From positions 24,978-88,977 of the forward strand of contig JANQPF010000032.1 of assembly GCA_028285415.1 (NCBI GenBank): a DNA stretch of 64,000 nt, in the 5' to 3' direction. A program made the position numbers and the translations under genes. The DNA comes from Pseudomonadales bacterium. Its GTDB lineage: Bacteria > Pseudomonadota > Gammaproteobacteria > Pseudomonadales > Azotimanducaceae. Below the pieces are notes generated by a model, which did no database searches, was not told where the DNA came from, and saw only the letters and a list, made by a program, of their open reading frames with translations. Positions 43,166 through 51,948 of the stretch are shown one piece after another (within the stretch, counting starts at the first letter, position 1; each line of letters starts with the position of its first letter).

Positions 43166-44353
43166 TCAGTACGTAATCGCTTGCTCCAGCGTCACCCAGC
43201 GACCGTCCTGGACCTGCGAGAGCACAGACTCGGTGGCACCGCTGTGCTTGTCGGGACCAAACGACACGCGATAGCCGAAAATATCCGTGTAGTCAGTGAT
43301 GCCTTCCAGTGCCTTGACCAGCGCGTCAGTCGTCAGCTCCGGCCCCGCGTTTTCGAGAGCCAGCACGGTGAGATCCGCGGCCCGATACCCTTCCATGGCG
43401 GCTAGCCCGGGCTCCTCGCCATGGAGGCTCACGTACTTGTCCCACCAGGCTTTGACCGGCGGCGTCATGTCGTCGTCTGGATAGATCTTCGCCATATGCA
43501 CGAAGCTGTAATAGCCCTGCCCGCTTTCCTGATCGGCAATCACCTGCGCGTACGCAGCATTGTTACCAACCCAGGCAACGCCTTCCCAGCCCATCTTGCG
43601 GGCCGCATCGAGCACAAGCACGGTATCTTTGTGCACGGTGCCCATCAAGACGAGATCACAACCGGCGTTCTTCAATCGCAGAATGGCTGCCGTGAACTCG
43701 GATTCCGTCGGTTTGTGCGCAGAAACGGCGCCAATCTCCATTTGCATGTCGGCGGTCTGGTCTTCTACCCCGGCAAGGATTTCCACGCCGTAGTCCGTGT
43801 CCTGATAAATGATGCAGGGTGTCGTTTTACCCTCGTTTTCAACGAAGTACTTTACAGAGGCGCGCACCTCGTCGTAGTAGATGCCGCGCTGAGTGAACTT
43901 CAGCGGATGAAACGGTTCAACCATCTGGCGCCCACCGCTGATCGGGAACAGATTCGGCACGTTCGCTTCAAACTGGATCGGCATGATTGCGTTGTTGAGC
44001 GGTGTGCCTACTGCCAACACCATCGCAAGGATGTCATCCCGGTTGATCAGCTTGTTTGCAGCCGAAATCGCTTTTGGCACCTGATAAGACGTATCTTCGA
44101 CGACAAAGCGGATCCGCCGGCCGTGCACACCGCCGGCTTCGTTCGCCTCATCGAAGCGCATACGTGCGGCGTTCGTCGCTCCGACTCCCCAGATGGCGGT
44201 CGGGCCGGTGAGATCGGTGTAGCTGCCAAGCACAATCTCCGAGGCGGATACGCCGCGGTTGGAAGCAGCTGAGCCATCGTCGCCGCTCTCGCCCCCGCAC
44301 CCCGCAAGTGCAAGGCTCGCGGCCACGCCGGCCAACATCAGGTATCTGCGCAT
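43166..44353 (-). CDS. livK: ABC transporter substrate-binding lipoprotein (LivK-like)
   Basis: A 395-residue periplasmic binding protein of the branched-chain amino acid/amide family, anchored as a lipoprotein: 'MLAGVAASLALAGCGGESGDDGS' has lipobox LALAGC. 'IVLGSYTDLTGPTAIWGVGATNAARMRFDEANEAGGVHGRRIRFVVEDTSYQVPKAISAANKLINRDDI' is the standard LivK fold. The bound ligand may be an aromatic or other carboxylate rather than an amino acid, given the CoA ligase in the operon. ATG at 44353 is chosen over upstream ATGs at 44359 and 44383 because AGGAG lies seven bases before it and the two others are too close to or before it. Confidence 0.9.
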   Translation of the reverse strand: MRRYLMLAGVAASLALAGCGGESGDDGSAASNRGVSASEIVLGSYTDLTGPTAIWGVGATNAARMRFDEANEAGGVHGRRIRFVVEDTSYQVPKAISAANKLINRDDILAMVLAVGTPLNNAIMPIQFEANVPNLFPISGGRQMVEPFHPLKFTQRGIYYDEVRASVKYFVENEGKTTPCIIYQDTDYGVEILAGVEDQTADMQMEIGAVSAHKPTESEFTAAILRLKNAGCDLVLMGTVHKDTVLVLDAARKMGWEGVAWVGNNAAYAQVIADQESGQGYYSFVHMAKIYPDDDMTPPVKAWWDKYVSLHGEEPGLAAMEGYRAADLTVLALENAGPELTTDALVKALEGITDYTDIFGYRVSFGPDKHSGATESVLSQVQDGRWVTLEQAITY

Positions 44354-44379
44354 GCTCATTCTCCTACAACGCTCGTTTC

Positions 44380-46194
44380 TCAATACATCTCATTAATGAG
44401 ACCCAGGTACTTTTCATTGACCACTTTTCGCTTCAGCTTCATGGTTGGCGTCAGCTCTTCGTCCTCCGGATCCAGCAGCTGGTCGATGAGGCGGAACTTC
44501 TTGATGGTCTCGACGCGGGCGAACCGGGTGTTCACCGTCTCGATTTCAGACCAGATCAGATCCTGCACCGCCTGAGTATGACAAAGACTGGTGTAGTTGG
44601 TGAACGGCACGTTGTGATCCTGCGCGTAGTTTTCCACGTTCTCCTGATCGATCATGACAAGACACGTGAGATAGGGCCGCTTGTCACCCACCACCACGGC
44701 GTCAGAAATGAACGGTGAAAACTTCAGCTGGTTCTCGATTTCACTCGGCGTGATGTTCTTACCGCCCGCGGTAATGATGATGTCCTTCATGCGGTCGACG
44801 ATGTACACATACCCGTCGTCGTCGATGCGACCGACGTCGCCGGTGCGGAGCCAGCCGTCGACAAACGTCTCAGCCGTTTTCTCCGGTTTGTTCCAATAGC
44901 CGGTGATCACGCCGGGACCTTTGATCAGGATTTCATTGTCGGCGGAGAGCTTCACCTCACAGTCCATCGTTGCACGGCCTACCGACCCGACGCGGTTCGC
45001 ACCGGGTTTGTTGGCGGTGGCAATGCCGGTGCACTCCGTTTGCCCGTATACCTCGTACATGGGCTTCCCGAGCGCCCAGAACCAGTCGATGAGATCCGGA
45101 GCAATCGGTGCCGCCGCGGTTGAGAGCCAGCGACACTGGTCGATACCGAGAAGGACTCTGATGTTCTTGAGCACGAGGAAATCGAGAACGCCGTGCTTCA
45201 GCTTCAAACCCAACCCGACGGGCTCCTCTGCTTTGTGTTTCTCAGCCACTTCACGACCTGCGGCAATCGCTTTCTCGTAGGCCCAGCGGCCAACGGCGGT
45301 TGCCTCTTTCAGCTTGATCGTGACGAGCGAGTACTGCTTCTCCCAGACCCTGGGCACCGCAAAGTGAATCGTCGGTGCAATCTCCTGCTGATCCGACGTG
45401 GCCGTCTCCAGCTCTTCGACGAGATTCACCACCGAACAGGACTCGAGGGCGAGGAACGTATAAAACATGCGTCCCGCAACGTGCGCGAGCGGCAGAAAGC
45501 CCAACTGCTCATCATCCGGATAGACGCCGTAAACATCCTGCAGATTTTTCGCCATGAAGAGCATGTTGGCCTGGGAGATCATCGCACCCTTCGGCGGCCC
45601 GGTGGTGCCGGAGGTATAGGTCAGCACCATGAGATCGTCCGGCTCGGCGGCCTGGATCTCCTGTTCCCAGAGCTCGGGATGCGCCGCCGCGTGCTCGCGA
45701 CCGAGTTCAAGGAGCTCATCGAAGCTGATGCAGTGCTCGTCTTCGAAGTTCCTGAGCCCTTCCATGTCGAAAATGATGATTTTGCTCAAGGTGGGCGTGT
45801 TCTCCCGCACCTCCAGAACCTTGTCGAGCTGTTCCTCGTCTTCCGCGAAGTAGTAGCGGGTGCCGCTGTCGTTGATCAGGTACTCCACCTGGTTGGCGGC
45901 ATCCGTCGGATACACGCCATTCGTGACGCCGCCCATGGTGATGATTCCGAGATCGGCGAACATCCACTCTTTGTTTACCTCGGAGGCGATGGAACAAACG
46001 TCGCCACGCTCGAGGCCCAGGGCTTTCAGGCCGTGACCCACCCAGCGCACCCGTTCGCCGTACTGACGCCAGGTGTATTCGTTCCAGATACCGAAGTCTT
46101 TTTCCCTGAGCGCCACCTTGTCCGGATTCTCGACAACGCGTTTGAGAAAGAGCTCGGAGATTGTGCGGCAACCGTGTACGACAACTTCACTCAT
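44380..46194 (-). CDS. long-chain-type acyl-CoA synthetase (AMP-binding) within the liv operon
   Basis: A 604-residue adenylate-forming ligase. 'LMVLTYTSGTTGPPKGAMISQANML', 'YEVYGQTECTGIATAN', 'DGWLRTGDVGRIDDDGYVYIVDRMKDIIITAGGKNITPSEIENQLK' and the terminal 'LTPTMKLKRKVV' with the catalytic Lys define it. The size and the N-terminal 'NEYTWRQYGERVRWVGHGLKALGLERGDVCSIASEVNKEWMF' place it with FadD15-like long-chain acyl-CoA ligases that are often found inside liv-type ABC operons. It likely traps the imported acid as CoA thioester. It sits 10 bases after livF and 26 before livK. Confidence 0.92.
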   Translation of the reverse strand: MSEVVVHGCRTISELFLKRVVENPDKVALREKDFGIWNEYTWRQYGERVRWVGHGLKALGLERGDVCSIASEVNKEWMFADLGIITMGGVTNGVYPTDAANQVEYLINDSGTRYYFAEDEEQLDKVLEVRENTPTLSKIIIFDMEGLRNFEDEHCISFDELLELGREHAAAHPELWEQEIQAAEPDDLMVLTYTSGTTGPPKGAMISQANMLFMAKNLQDVYGVYPDDEQLGFLPLAHVAGRMFYTFLALESCSVVNLVEELETATSDQQEIAPTIHFAVPRVWEKQYSLVTIKLKEATAVGRWAYEKAIAAGREVAEKHKAEEPVGLGLKLKHGVLDFLVLKNIRVLLGIDQCRWLSTAAAPIAPDLIDWFWALGKPMYEVYGQTECTGIATANKPGANRVGSVGRATMDCEVKLSADNEILIKGPGVITGYWNKPEKTAETFVDGWLRTGDVGRIDDDGYVYIVDRMKDIIITAGGKNITPSEIENQLKFSPFISDAVVVGDKRPYLTCLVMIDQENVENYAQDHNVPFTNYTSLCHTQAVQDLIWSEIETVNTRFARVETIKKFRLIDQLLDPEDEELTPTMKLKRKVVNEKYLGLINEMY

Positions 46195-46204
46195 GGTCGG
46201 TGTC

Positions 46205-46972
46205 CTAGCGCCAGGTCTTACGTTGTTTCCAGCGGCGCCGGCCGCGCACGCCTTCGTCTTTCATGCCGAGGTAAAACTCCTGAATGTCAGGCGCGTCGCG
46301 CAGACGCTCACAGGTGTCCTCCATCACAATACGACCAACCTCCATCACGTAGCCATAGTGGCCCACCTCGAGCGCCATCTTCGCGTTCTGCTCGACAAGG
46401 AGGACCGTCACGCCCTGCTCGGCGTTGAGACGCTGGATGATTTCACTGATCTCGTGGACGAGCCGCGGCGAAAGGCCGAGCGAGGGCTCGTCGAGCAGCA
46501 TGAGCTTGGGCCTCAGCATGAGCGCCCGGCCGATGGCGAGCATCTGCTGCTGACCGCCGGACAGATTCACCGCCTGCGCTTTGCTGAGCTCCTTTAAGAC
46601 CGGAAAATAGTCGTAGACCATTTCCAGATCCTGCTGAATCTCACCGTCGCGCCTGGAGAACGCACCCATGCGGAGATTTTCGTCGACGTTCAGGAACGGA
46701 AATACCTCACGGCCCTCCGGGACGTGCGCAATCCCCTGCCGCGCCACCCAGTCCGGATCGCGACCCTGGATCTCGACGCTGTCGTAGCTGACCGTGCCTT
46801 TCTGCGGATCCATCGCGCCGCTGATGGTTTTGAGCACTGTCGTTTTGCCCGCGCCGTTCGCACCGAGCAGCGTCACGATTTTTCCAGTGGGCACATCCAT
46901 GCTGACGCCGCGGATGGCCATGATCGGACCATAGTAGGTCTCGAGGTTCCTGATCTCCAGAACGTTGCCCAT
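46205..46972 (-). CDS. livF: branched-chain amino acid-type ABC transporter ATP-binding protein LivF
   Basis: A 255-residue ABC ATPase. Walker A 'LLGANGAGKTTVLKTISG', Q-loop region, signature 'LSGGQQQMLAIGRALM', Walker B 'LMLLDEPSLGLSPRLV' and 'VLLVEQNAKMALEVGHYGYVMEVGRIV' are all intact and in LivF style. It powers import through LivH/LivM together with LivG. The C-terminus is longer than usual and ends with a very basic stretch (VRGRRRWKQRKTWR). Four bases separate it from livG. Confidence 0.93.
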   Translation of the reverse strand: MGNVLEIRNLETYYGPIMAIRGVSMDVPTGKIVTLLGANGAGKTTVLKTISGAMDPQKGTVSYDSVEIQGRDPDWVARQGIAHVPEGREVFPFLNVDENLRMGAFSRRDGEIQQDLEMVYDYFPVLKELSKAQAVNLSGGQQQMLAIGRALMLRPKLMLLDEPSLGLSPRLVHEISEIIQRLNAEQGVTVLLVEQNAKMALEVGHYGYVMEVGRIVMEDTCERLRDAPDIQEFYLGMKDEGVRGRRRWKQRKTWR

Positions 46973-46976
46973 TGCA

Positions 46977-47735
46977 TCAATCCCCGAGATAGGCGCGCAG
47001 CACTTCAGGATGAGCCTGCACTTCCGCGGGTTTGCCGATCGTGATGAGCTGTCCGTCCGCCAGCGCCATGACGCGATCGGACGCCGTGGTCACGAGATTC
47101 ATGTCGTGCTCAACCATGATGACCGTGATGCCGAGCTCCTCGTTGATGTCTTCGAGCCAGAACGCCACGTCCTCCGTTTCCTCGGGATTGAGCCCCGAGG
47201 ACGGCTCGTCGAGCAGCAGCAGCTTCGGCTTGAGGCACAGCGCCCTCGCAATCTCCACCATCTTGCGTACGCCGTACGGGAGATTACCAATGACCTGATC
47301 GCGGTAACTCTGCAGATCCAGGAGATCAATCACATCCTCGACGGTGCGGCGGAACGCGAGCTCCTGACGACGCACGCCCGGCAGGAAGAAGAGCTCCGCG
47401 AGGAGGTTCGTCCGACGATGAACGTGACACCCGATCAAGAGGTTATTGAGTACGGTTTCCTGCTCAAAAAGCTCCGTATTCTGAAACGTGCGCGCAATGC
47501 CAAGCTCGGCGACGGCATGCGTAGGCACCTTTGTGATGTCAGCCCCCTCGAAATGAACGCTGCCGTGGGTGCTGTCGTAGATGCGGCTGATGAGATTGAA
47601 AATTGTGGTCTTGCCGGCACCGTTCGGGCCAACGATGCTGAATATTTCCCCCGCCTCCACCGCAAAAGACACTTCCTGCACGGCTTTGACACCGCCGAAG
47701 TGAACGGACAGCTCTTCCGCGCGCAGCATGCTCAT
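46977..47735 (-). CDS. livG: branched-chain amino acid-type ABC transporter ATP-binding protein LivG
   Basis: A 252-residue ABC ATPase with Walker A '[18 protein letters not shown]', Walker B '[19 protein letters not shown]' and '[27 protein letters not shown]'. The usual LSGGQ signature reads '[15 protein letters not shown]', the common LivG variant. The frame is open far upstream inside livM, but the start at 47735 is set by GGAG eight bases before an ATG that overlaps the livM stop as ATGA, and the product then begins with the usual '[16 protein letters not shown]'. It works with LivF on the cytoplasmic side. Confidence 0.93.
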   Translation of the reverse strand: MSMLRAEELSVHFGGVKAVQEVSFAVEAGEIFSIVGPNGAGKTTIFNLISRIYDSTHGSVHFEGADITKVPTHAVAELGIARTFQNTELFEQETVLNNLLIGCHVHRRTNLLAELFFLPGVRRQELAFRRTVEDVIDLLDLQSYRDQVIGNLPYGVRKMVEIARALCLKPKLLLLDEPSSGLNPEETEDVAFWLEDINEELGITVIMVEHDMNLVTTASDRVMALADGQLITIGKPAEVQAHPEVLRAYLGD

Positions 47736-48808
47736 TGCAGACGCTCCGTGCGCAGAAACGACTTCTGTCGCTTGTAGGTTGCCTTGCGGTAGAGCGGAAA
47801 CTCCTCGAAAAAGAGCCGGATTTTTTTCCAGCGTCCGTAGATCCCCTCGGGCTCGTAGATCAAAAACAGAATTAAAATGAGGCCGAAGATGATGGGCTGC
47901 AGTCCCGTGATCTGGCCGATGGCCGGCGGCATGACGTCCTTGAAGACTGCAATACCCGCAGGCAGGAGACCCACAAATATGGCGCCATAGATGACACCAT
48001 GCAGCGACCCGAGCCCGCCAACGACGACAATGAGCAGAAGCTGGATGGAAATCTCGAGCGTAAACGCGTTTGGCGCGAGGTGATTCATGTAGTGGGCATA
48101 GAGCGCCCCGGCCAGTCCCGTCAGCGCCGCGGATATGGCAAACGCGAGCGTCTTGGTGCGCGCAATGTGTATGCCCATGCTTTCGGCGGAGGTTTCCGAG
48201 TCCCGGACCGCGGTCATGGCTCGCCCGGCGGGGCTGCGCAGCAGATTCATTACCAGGATCATGCAGCCGATCAACACGCCCAGGCACAGGAAATAGAAGA
48301 CGGTCGGGCTCGCAAAATCGACGCCAAAAAGCTCCGGACGCGGCACGGCAAGACCATTGAAGCCGCCCGTGACCGATTTCCAGTGCTCGAGGATCTTCTC
48401 GACAATCTGTGCCAGCGCAAGCGTTGCCACCGCCAGATAAATGCCCGTCATACGCAGCGCCGGCAACGCCACCAGGCCGCCGAAGAGCGCTGAGAAAACG
48501 GTGGCAATCATCATGGCAATGGGAAACGGCACCCCCTGACGCAGGAGGTAGGTGTGCATGTAGGCACCAATGGCAAGAAACGCGGCGTGGCCAAGGCTCA
48601 CGAGTCCGGTATAGCCGACCAGCACCATCAGGCCGAGGCCCGCGACAGCGAAAATGAATACCGTGGCGAACTCACCCATCAGGAAGCGGTCGAGCCAGAA
48701 CGGGCCGCTGACGAGCGCCGCCAGCAGGAGCCCATACCAGAGCACCTGACCGCTGTGCTTGATCAGATTGATGTCCTGCTCGTAGCGGATCTTACGGATG
48801 AAACGCAT
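47732..48808 (-). CDS. livM: branched-chain amino acid-type ABC transporter permease LivM
   Basis: A 358-residue inner-membrane permease with about nine helices. The family signatures 'GLVSLGHAAFLAIGAYMHTYLL', 'LALRMTGIYLAVATLALAQIV'-like segment and 'LRSPAGRAMTAVRDSETSAESMGIHIARTKTLAFAISAALTGLAGALYAHYM' (EAA-like loop for ATPase contact) are present, and 'GGLGSLHGVIYGAIFVGLLP' follows. The ATG at 48808 shares a base with the livH stop (TGATG) and has GAAGAAGG upstream; the longer open frame upstream is antisense-like low-complexity sequence within livH. Confidence 0.92.
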   Translation of the reverse strand: MRFIRKIRYEQDINLIKHSGQVLWYGLLLAALVSGPFWLDRFLMGEFATVFIFAVAGLGLMVLVGYTGLVSLGHAAFLAIGAYMHTYLLRQGVPFPIAMMIATVFSALFGGLVALPALRMTGIYLAVATLALAQIVEKILEHWKSVTGGFNGLAVPRPELFGVDFASPTVFYFLCLGVLIGCMILVMNLLRSPAGRAMTAVRDSETSAESMGIHIARTKTLAFAISAALTGLAGALYAHYMNHLAPNAFTLEISIQLLLIVVVGGLGSLHGVIYGAIFVGLLPAGIAVFKDVMPPAIGQITGLQPIIFGLILILFLIYEPEGIYGRWKKIRLFFEEFPLYRKATYKRQKSFLRTERLQ

Positions 48809-49677
48809 CAGACCTTCTTCTTCTGCATGGTGGCGAAGAGGCCCTGGGGTCGGATGATGAGCATGACAAGCAAAAGCACGTACGCACTCATGTCCGAGAA
48901 TCCAGGCGGCAGATAGAGGCCTGCGAACTGCTCGACGACGCCGACGAGAAGCCCGCCGATGATGGCGCCCGGCATGCTGCCGAAGCCGCCCACAATCGCC
49001 GCGGCAAACGCTTTGATACCGACAAAGCCAATCAGCGGGTCGACCAGGCTGACCGGTGCGGTGAGAATTCCGGCCAACGCGGCGATGGCAGCCGACAGCG
49101 CCCAGACCAGGGAAAACATGCGCTTCACCGGAATGCCGACATAGAACGCAGCCAGCTGATTCTGCGAGGCCGCCTGCATCGCGATGCCCACGCGGGAGAA
49201 ACGGAAGAAAAGCCACAGGAGCAGGCACAGGGCCGCGGTGCCGAGCACAATCGCAATGTTCTCGTAGCCGACGACCACTTCACCGAAGCGCAGGACTTCG
49301 CCGGCGTAGGGCGCGGGCATGGCACGCGGCTCGTTGCCCCAGATGGCGCCGGCCGCGGCACGCAGCACAAAGCCGAGACCAATCGTCAGCATCAGCACGG
49401 CAAAGTGCGGCTCGCCGATCATGGGACGCAGCAGCAGCCGCTCGAGCACGACACCCAGCGCGGCCATGACGACAATGGTTGCCGGAACGGCATACCAGTA
49501 GGACCAGTCCCAGATCGTGATGAAGGTGATCGCGACATAGGCGCCCAGCATCATGATTTCACCCTGGGCAAAATTGACCATCTCGGTGGCTTTGTAGATC
49601 AGCACGAACCCAAGAGCAATGAGCCCGTAGACACATCCCTGGGATATGCCACTGATGAGTAGCTGTAGAACCTCCAA
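48808..49677 (-). CDS. livH: branched-chain amino acid-type ABC transporter permease LivH
   Basis: A 289-residue permease with about eight helices: 'LISGISQGCVYGLIALGFVLIYKATEMVNFAQGEIMMLGAYVA' is the classic LivH N-terminus, and 'SRVGIAMQAASQNQLAAFYVGIPVKRMFSLVWALSAAIAALAGILTAPVSLVDPLIG' the ATPase-contact loop. The start is placed at TTG 49677 (L-EVLQLLISG) because AGGGGG lies four to five bases upstream and the family N-terminus begins there; an in-frame ATG at 49749 would add 24 residues that do not look like the family. First gene of the operon livHMGF-ligase-livK-thioesterase. Confidence 0.9.
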   Translation of the reverse strand: MEVLQLLISGISQGCVYGLIALGFVLIYKATEMVNFAQGEIMMLGAYVAITFITIWDWSYWYAVPATIVVMAALGVVLERLLLRPMIGEPHFAVLMLTIGLGFVLRAAAGAIWGNEPRAMPAPYAGEVLRFGEVVVGYENIAIVLGTAALCLLLWLFFRFSRVGIAMQAASQNQLAAFYVGIPVKRMFSLVWALSAAIAALAGILTAPVSLVDPLIGFVGIKAFAAAIVGGFGSMPGAIIGGLLVGVVEQFAGLYLPPGFSDMSAYVLLLVMLIIRPQGLFATMQKKKV

Positions 49678-49752
49678 TGAACCCCCTCGCGCCCCACATC
49701 TTTTTGTTTTAGGGCGGTAAGCTGCGTATTGTGTGGACAAGCGGAACATTTG

Positions 49753-49773
49753 TCACCCCGGCACTCGGGGTGA
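49753..49773 (+). promoter_or_regulatory. perfect 8-bp hairpin in the leader of the dehalogenase gene
   Basis: TCACCCCG (49753-49760) and CGGGGTGA (49766-49773) form a perfect stem with a 5-base loop, ending three bases before the GGGAGGG ribosome binding site of the next gene. It lies in the gap shared with the divergent livH promoter. It may be an operator or an RNA structure modulating translation; there is no T-run. Confidence 0.5.
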
Positions 49774-49789
49774 GCTGGGAGGGAAACTG

Positions 49790-50473
49790 ATGGCTGGCAG
49801 ACTGGCGGGCAAGCGTGTGCTTTTGACACAGGCGAATGACTACATGGGGCCGGCAACGATTGAGGTGTTTGAAGCGGAGGGCGCCAAAGTCATCGCCGAC
49901 AGCAGCGATCTCACCCGGCCTGGCGCCTGTCAGGAGGTTGTGACCAACGCCGGCCACGTCGACATCCTGGTCGCCAATCTCGCGTCGGCGAACTACTCCG
50001 GAGTGACGGCGCTCGAGTTACCGGACGATGCTTGGCACGACACGTTCAACGTGATGGTGCACCCGCTGCATCAGCTGTGCCAGGCGGTGCTGCCGCAGAT
50101 GATCGAGCGGGGCGCGGGGAAAATTGTGGTGTACGGCAGCGCCACGGCGCTACGCGGACTGAAGACCGTGACGGCATACAGCGCGGCGCGCGCGGCACAG
50201 GTCGGCTACGTGCAGTCGCTCGGCGTAGAGGTGGCACCGCACAACGTTCAGGTCAATCTCATCGCGCAGAACTACGTGGAAAACCCGGTTTACTACCCGC
50301 CCGCGCTGCGCGAAAAAGAATCGTTCCAGGCGTCGCTCAAACGCCAGGTACCGCTCGGGCGCCTCGCGCGCGCGGAAGAGGATGCCCGGTTTGCACTGTT
50401 CCTGGCGTCCGACGAAAGCGACTTCTTCGTTGGCCAGGCGATCCCGTTCAGCGGCGGCTGGGTGCAGCGTTGA
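49790..50473 (+). CDS. hheB: halohydrin dehalogenase (haloalcohol dehalogenase), HheB-like
   Basis: A 227-residue protein with SDR fold but not an ordinary SDR. The NAD(P) loop TGxxxGxG is replaced by T13-QAND-Y18-M-G20, the halohydrin dehalogenase motif T-X4-F/Y-X-G, and the catalytic set is S117-X12-Y130-X3-R134 (Ser in 'VYGSATA', 'AYSAAR'), Arg replacing the SDR Lys. 'NAG' reads 'VANLASA'. 'IAQNYVENPVYYPP' is the halide-pocket region. From memory it is very close in style to HheB of Mycobacterium GP1, including the start GRLAGKRVLLT and the end ASDESDFFVGQAI. Such enzymes convert vicinal haloalcohols to epoxides plus halide, without cofactor. GGAGGG precedes the ATG. It is followed 37 bases later by the monooxygenase gene. 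Confidence 0.88.
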   Translation: MAGRLAGKRVLLTQANDYMGPATIEVFEAEGAKVIADSSDLTRPGACQEVVTNAGHVDILVANLASANYSGVTALELPDDAWHDTFNVMVHPLHQLCQAVLPQMIERGAGKIVVYGSATALRGLKTVTAYSAARAAQVGYVQSLGVEVAPHNVQVNLIAQNYVENPVYYPPALREKESFQASLKRQVPLGRLARAEEDARFALFLASDESDFFVGQAIPFSGGWVQR

Positions 50474-50510
50474 CAACTGACAGCATGAATACGAGGGGAG
50501 ACAGACAGCT

Positions 50511-51896
50511 ATGATGACAGGAGACGAGTATCGCGCGTCACTCGACGACGGGCGGGAGACGTTCTTTGAAGGTGGGCAGGTGGTTGATCTGCCGGGACAT
50601 CCGATACTGGGCATAACGGTCGATTCGGCAGCATCCGGCTACGATCGATTCTACGATCCCGAGCCCGGCGCCATCGGCGCCTTCATGAAAGTACCCAGCT
50701 CAGCCGAGGAGCTCCGCGAGCAGGTGGAGCTGCACGAAACGGTTGATCTCCTGACGCATGTGACCTACGCCTCGATCATGACGCTCTTGACCGCGGCGGA
50801 TCGGATCGAGGGACAGCTGCCGGAAAACGCCCAACGCATTCGCCACTGGGTGGAAGCGGCGCAGCAGCGTGACGTGCGCATCACCCAGTGCATCACCGAT
50901 GCCAAAGGCGACCGCAGCCGGCGCGCCGGAAACCAGGATGATCCGGACGCGTACGTGCGCATCGTCGAACGGCGCGAGGACGGCGTCGTGATCCGTGGCG
51001 CCAAGCTGCACATCTCCGCTGCATCCATGGGGCACGAGCTCATGACCATCCCCACCAAGGCCATGCGGCCGGGCGAGGAAGATTACGCCGTCGCGGCGAT
51101 GGTCCCTGTGAACGCTCCCGGCGTAAAAATTGTCAATACGACCTATGCCCCCCGTCATGAGGATAAGCGCGATTTCCCCGTTTCCGGCAGCCAGCATACG
51201 CCGGAGGGTTTTGTCATCTTCGACGATGTGTTCGTGCCTAAAGAGCGGGTTTTCCTGGACGGCGTCACGGAGCTGGCGGCGGTCTTCGCCCACTCGCTGG
51301 GTCTGTGGGAGCGTCTCGGCGGCTTGTCGAGCATGGCGTCAGGCTACGACCGTCTCGTCGGCTACGCCCAGCTGATTGCGGAAGCAAACGGCCTCGAGAA
51401 GGTGGGTCACATCAAAGAGAAAATCTCGGAGATGATGATCAACGCAACGCTCATACGCGCCTCTCTGGAGGCTGCCATCGAGAACTGCAGCGTCACGTCC
51501 GACGGGGCAGCGTTTCCGAACGAGCTCTACACCAATGTCGGCAAGTATCACGGCGCCGCCAACTACGCCATGATGGTGCGCCACCTGCACGACATCGCCG
51601 GCGGCTCCATCCTGACGGCGCCCGGGATTGCGGACCTCGAGAGCGAAGAGACGGGGCACCTCATCCGCAAGTACATGAGCACCAAACAATCCGTCGACGG
51701 CCTGTACCGCACCAAACTATTTCACGCCATTCGCGACACGACGGCTGACGCGTTGGGCGGCTGGTCAGCGGTGACCAACATCCAGGCGGGCGGCGGGTTG
51801 TATGCCCAGCGGATCGTCTCCCGCATGCACTACGACATCGAGGCTGCCAAGCGCATGGCGTTGGAATACGCGCATATGGACGAATACATCGAGTGA
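50511..51896 (+). CDS. 4-hydroxyphenylacetate 3-hydroxylase (HpaB) family monooxygenase
   Basis: A 461-residue HpaB-family protein with acyl-CoA-dehydrogenase-like fold: N-terminal 'MTGDEYRASLDDGRETFFEGGQVVDLPGHPILG', middle 'TQCITDAKGDRSRRAGNQDDPDAYVRIVERREDGVVIRGAKLHISAASMGHELMTIPTKAM', C-terminal 'HDIAGGSILTAPGIADLESEETGHLIRKYMS'. HpaB-type enzymes use FADH2 and oxygen to hydroxylate or dehalogenate phenols. The iron-sulfur cysteines of 4-hydroxybutyryl-CoA dehydratase, a relative, are missing ('SLGLWERLGGLS' has none), so hydroxylase is preferred. No flavin reductase gene lies nearby. ATG at 50511, AGGGGAG upstream; co-transcribed with the dehalogenase gene. Confidence 0.85.
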   Translation: MMTGDEYRASLDDGRETFFEGGQVVDLPGHPILGITVDSAASGYDRFYDPEPGAIGAFMKVPSSAEELREQVELHETVDLLTHVTYASIMTLLTAADRIEGQLPENAQRIRHWVEAAQQRDVRITQCITDAKGDRSRRAGNQDDPDAYVRIVERREDGVVIRGAKLHISAASMGHELMTIPTKAMRPGEEDYAVAAMVPVNAPGVKIVNTTYAPRHEDKRDFPVSGSQHTPEGFVIFDDVFVPKERVFLDGVTELAAVFAHSLGLWERLGGLSSMASGYDRLVGYAQLIAEANGLEKVGHIKEKISEMMINATLIRASLEAAIENCSVTSDGAAFPNELYTNVGKYHGAANYAMMVRHLHDIAGGSILTAPGIADLESEETGHLIRKYMSTKQSVDGLYRTKLFHAIRDTTADALGGWSAVTNIQAGGGLYAQRIVSRMHYDIEAAKRMALEYAHMDEYIE

Positions 51897-51923
51897 GGTT
51901 TACGTGACCGCGTTGAGCCGGCA

Positions 51924-51943
51924 TACTGTATGTTCATACAGTA
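51924..51943. promoter_or_regulatory. LexA (SOS) box
   Basis: TACTGTATGTTCATACAGTA contains CTGT-N8-ACAG and matches the gammaproteobacterial LexA consensus on both half-sites; the two halves are inverted repeats except for the central pair. It lies 24 bases upstream of the ATG of the small gene at 51968, a usual position for LexA repression, and 28 bases after the monooxygenase stop. Confidence 0.85.
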
Positions 51944-51948
51944 CCCGG

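Noticed and set aside
49790..50473. Reading the dehalogenase gene as an ordinary SDR oxidoreductase
   Set aside because: The nucleotide-binding glycine motif is destroyed and Lys of YxxxK is Arg, both matching the halohydrin dehalogenase pattern.
50511..51896. 4-hydroxybutyryl-CoA dehydratase (AbfD) identity
   Set aside because: The cluster-binding cysteines expected in that relative are absent; the HpaB hydroxylase fold fits better.
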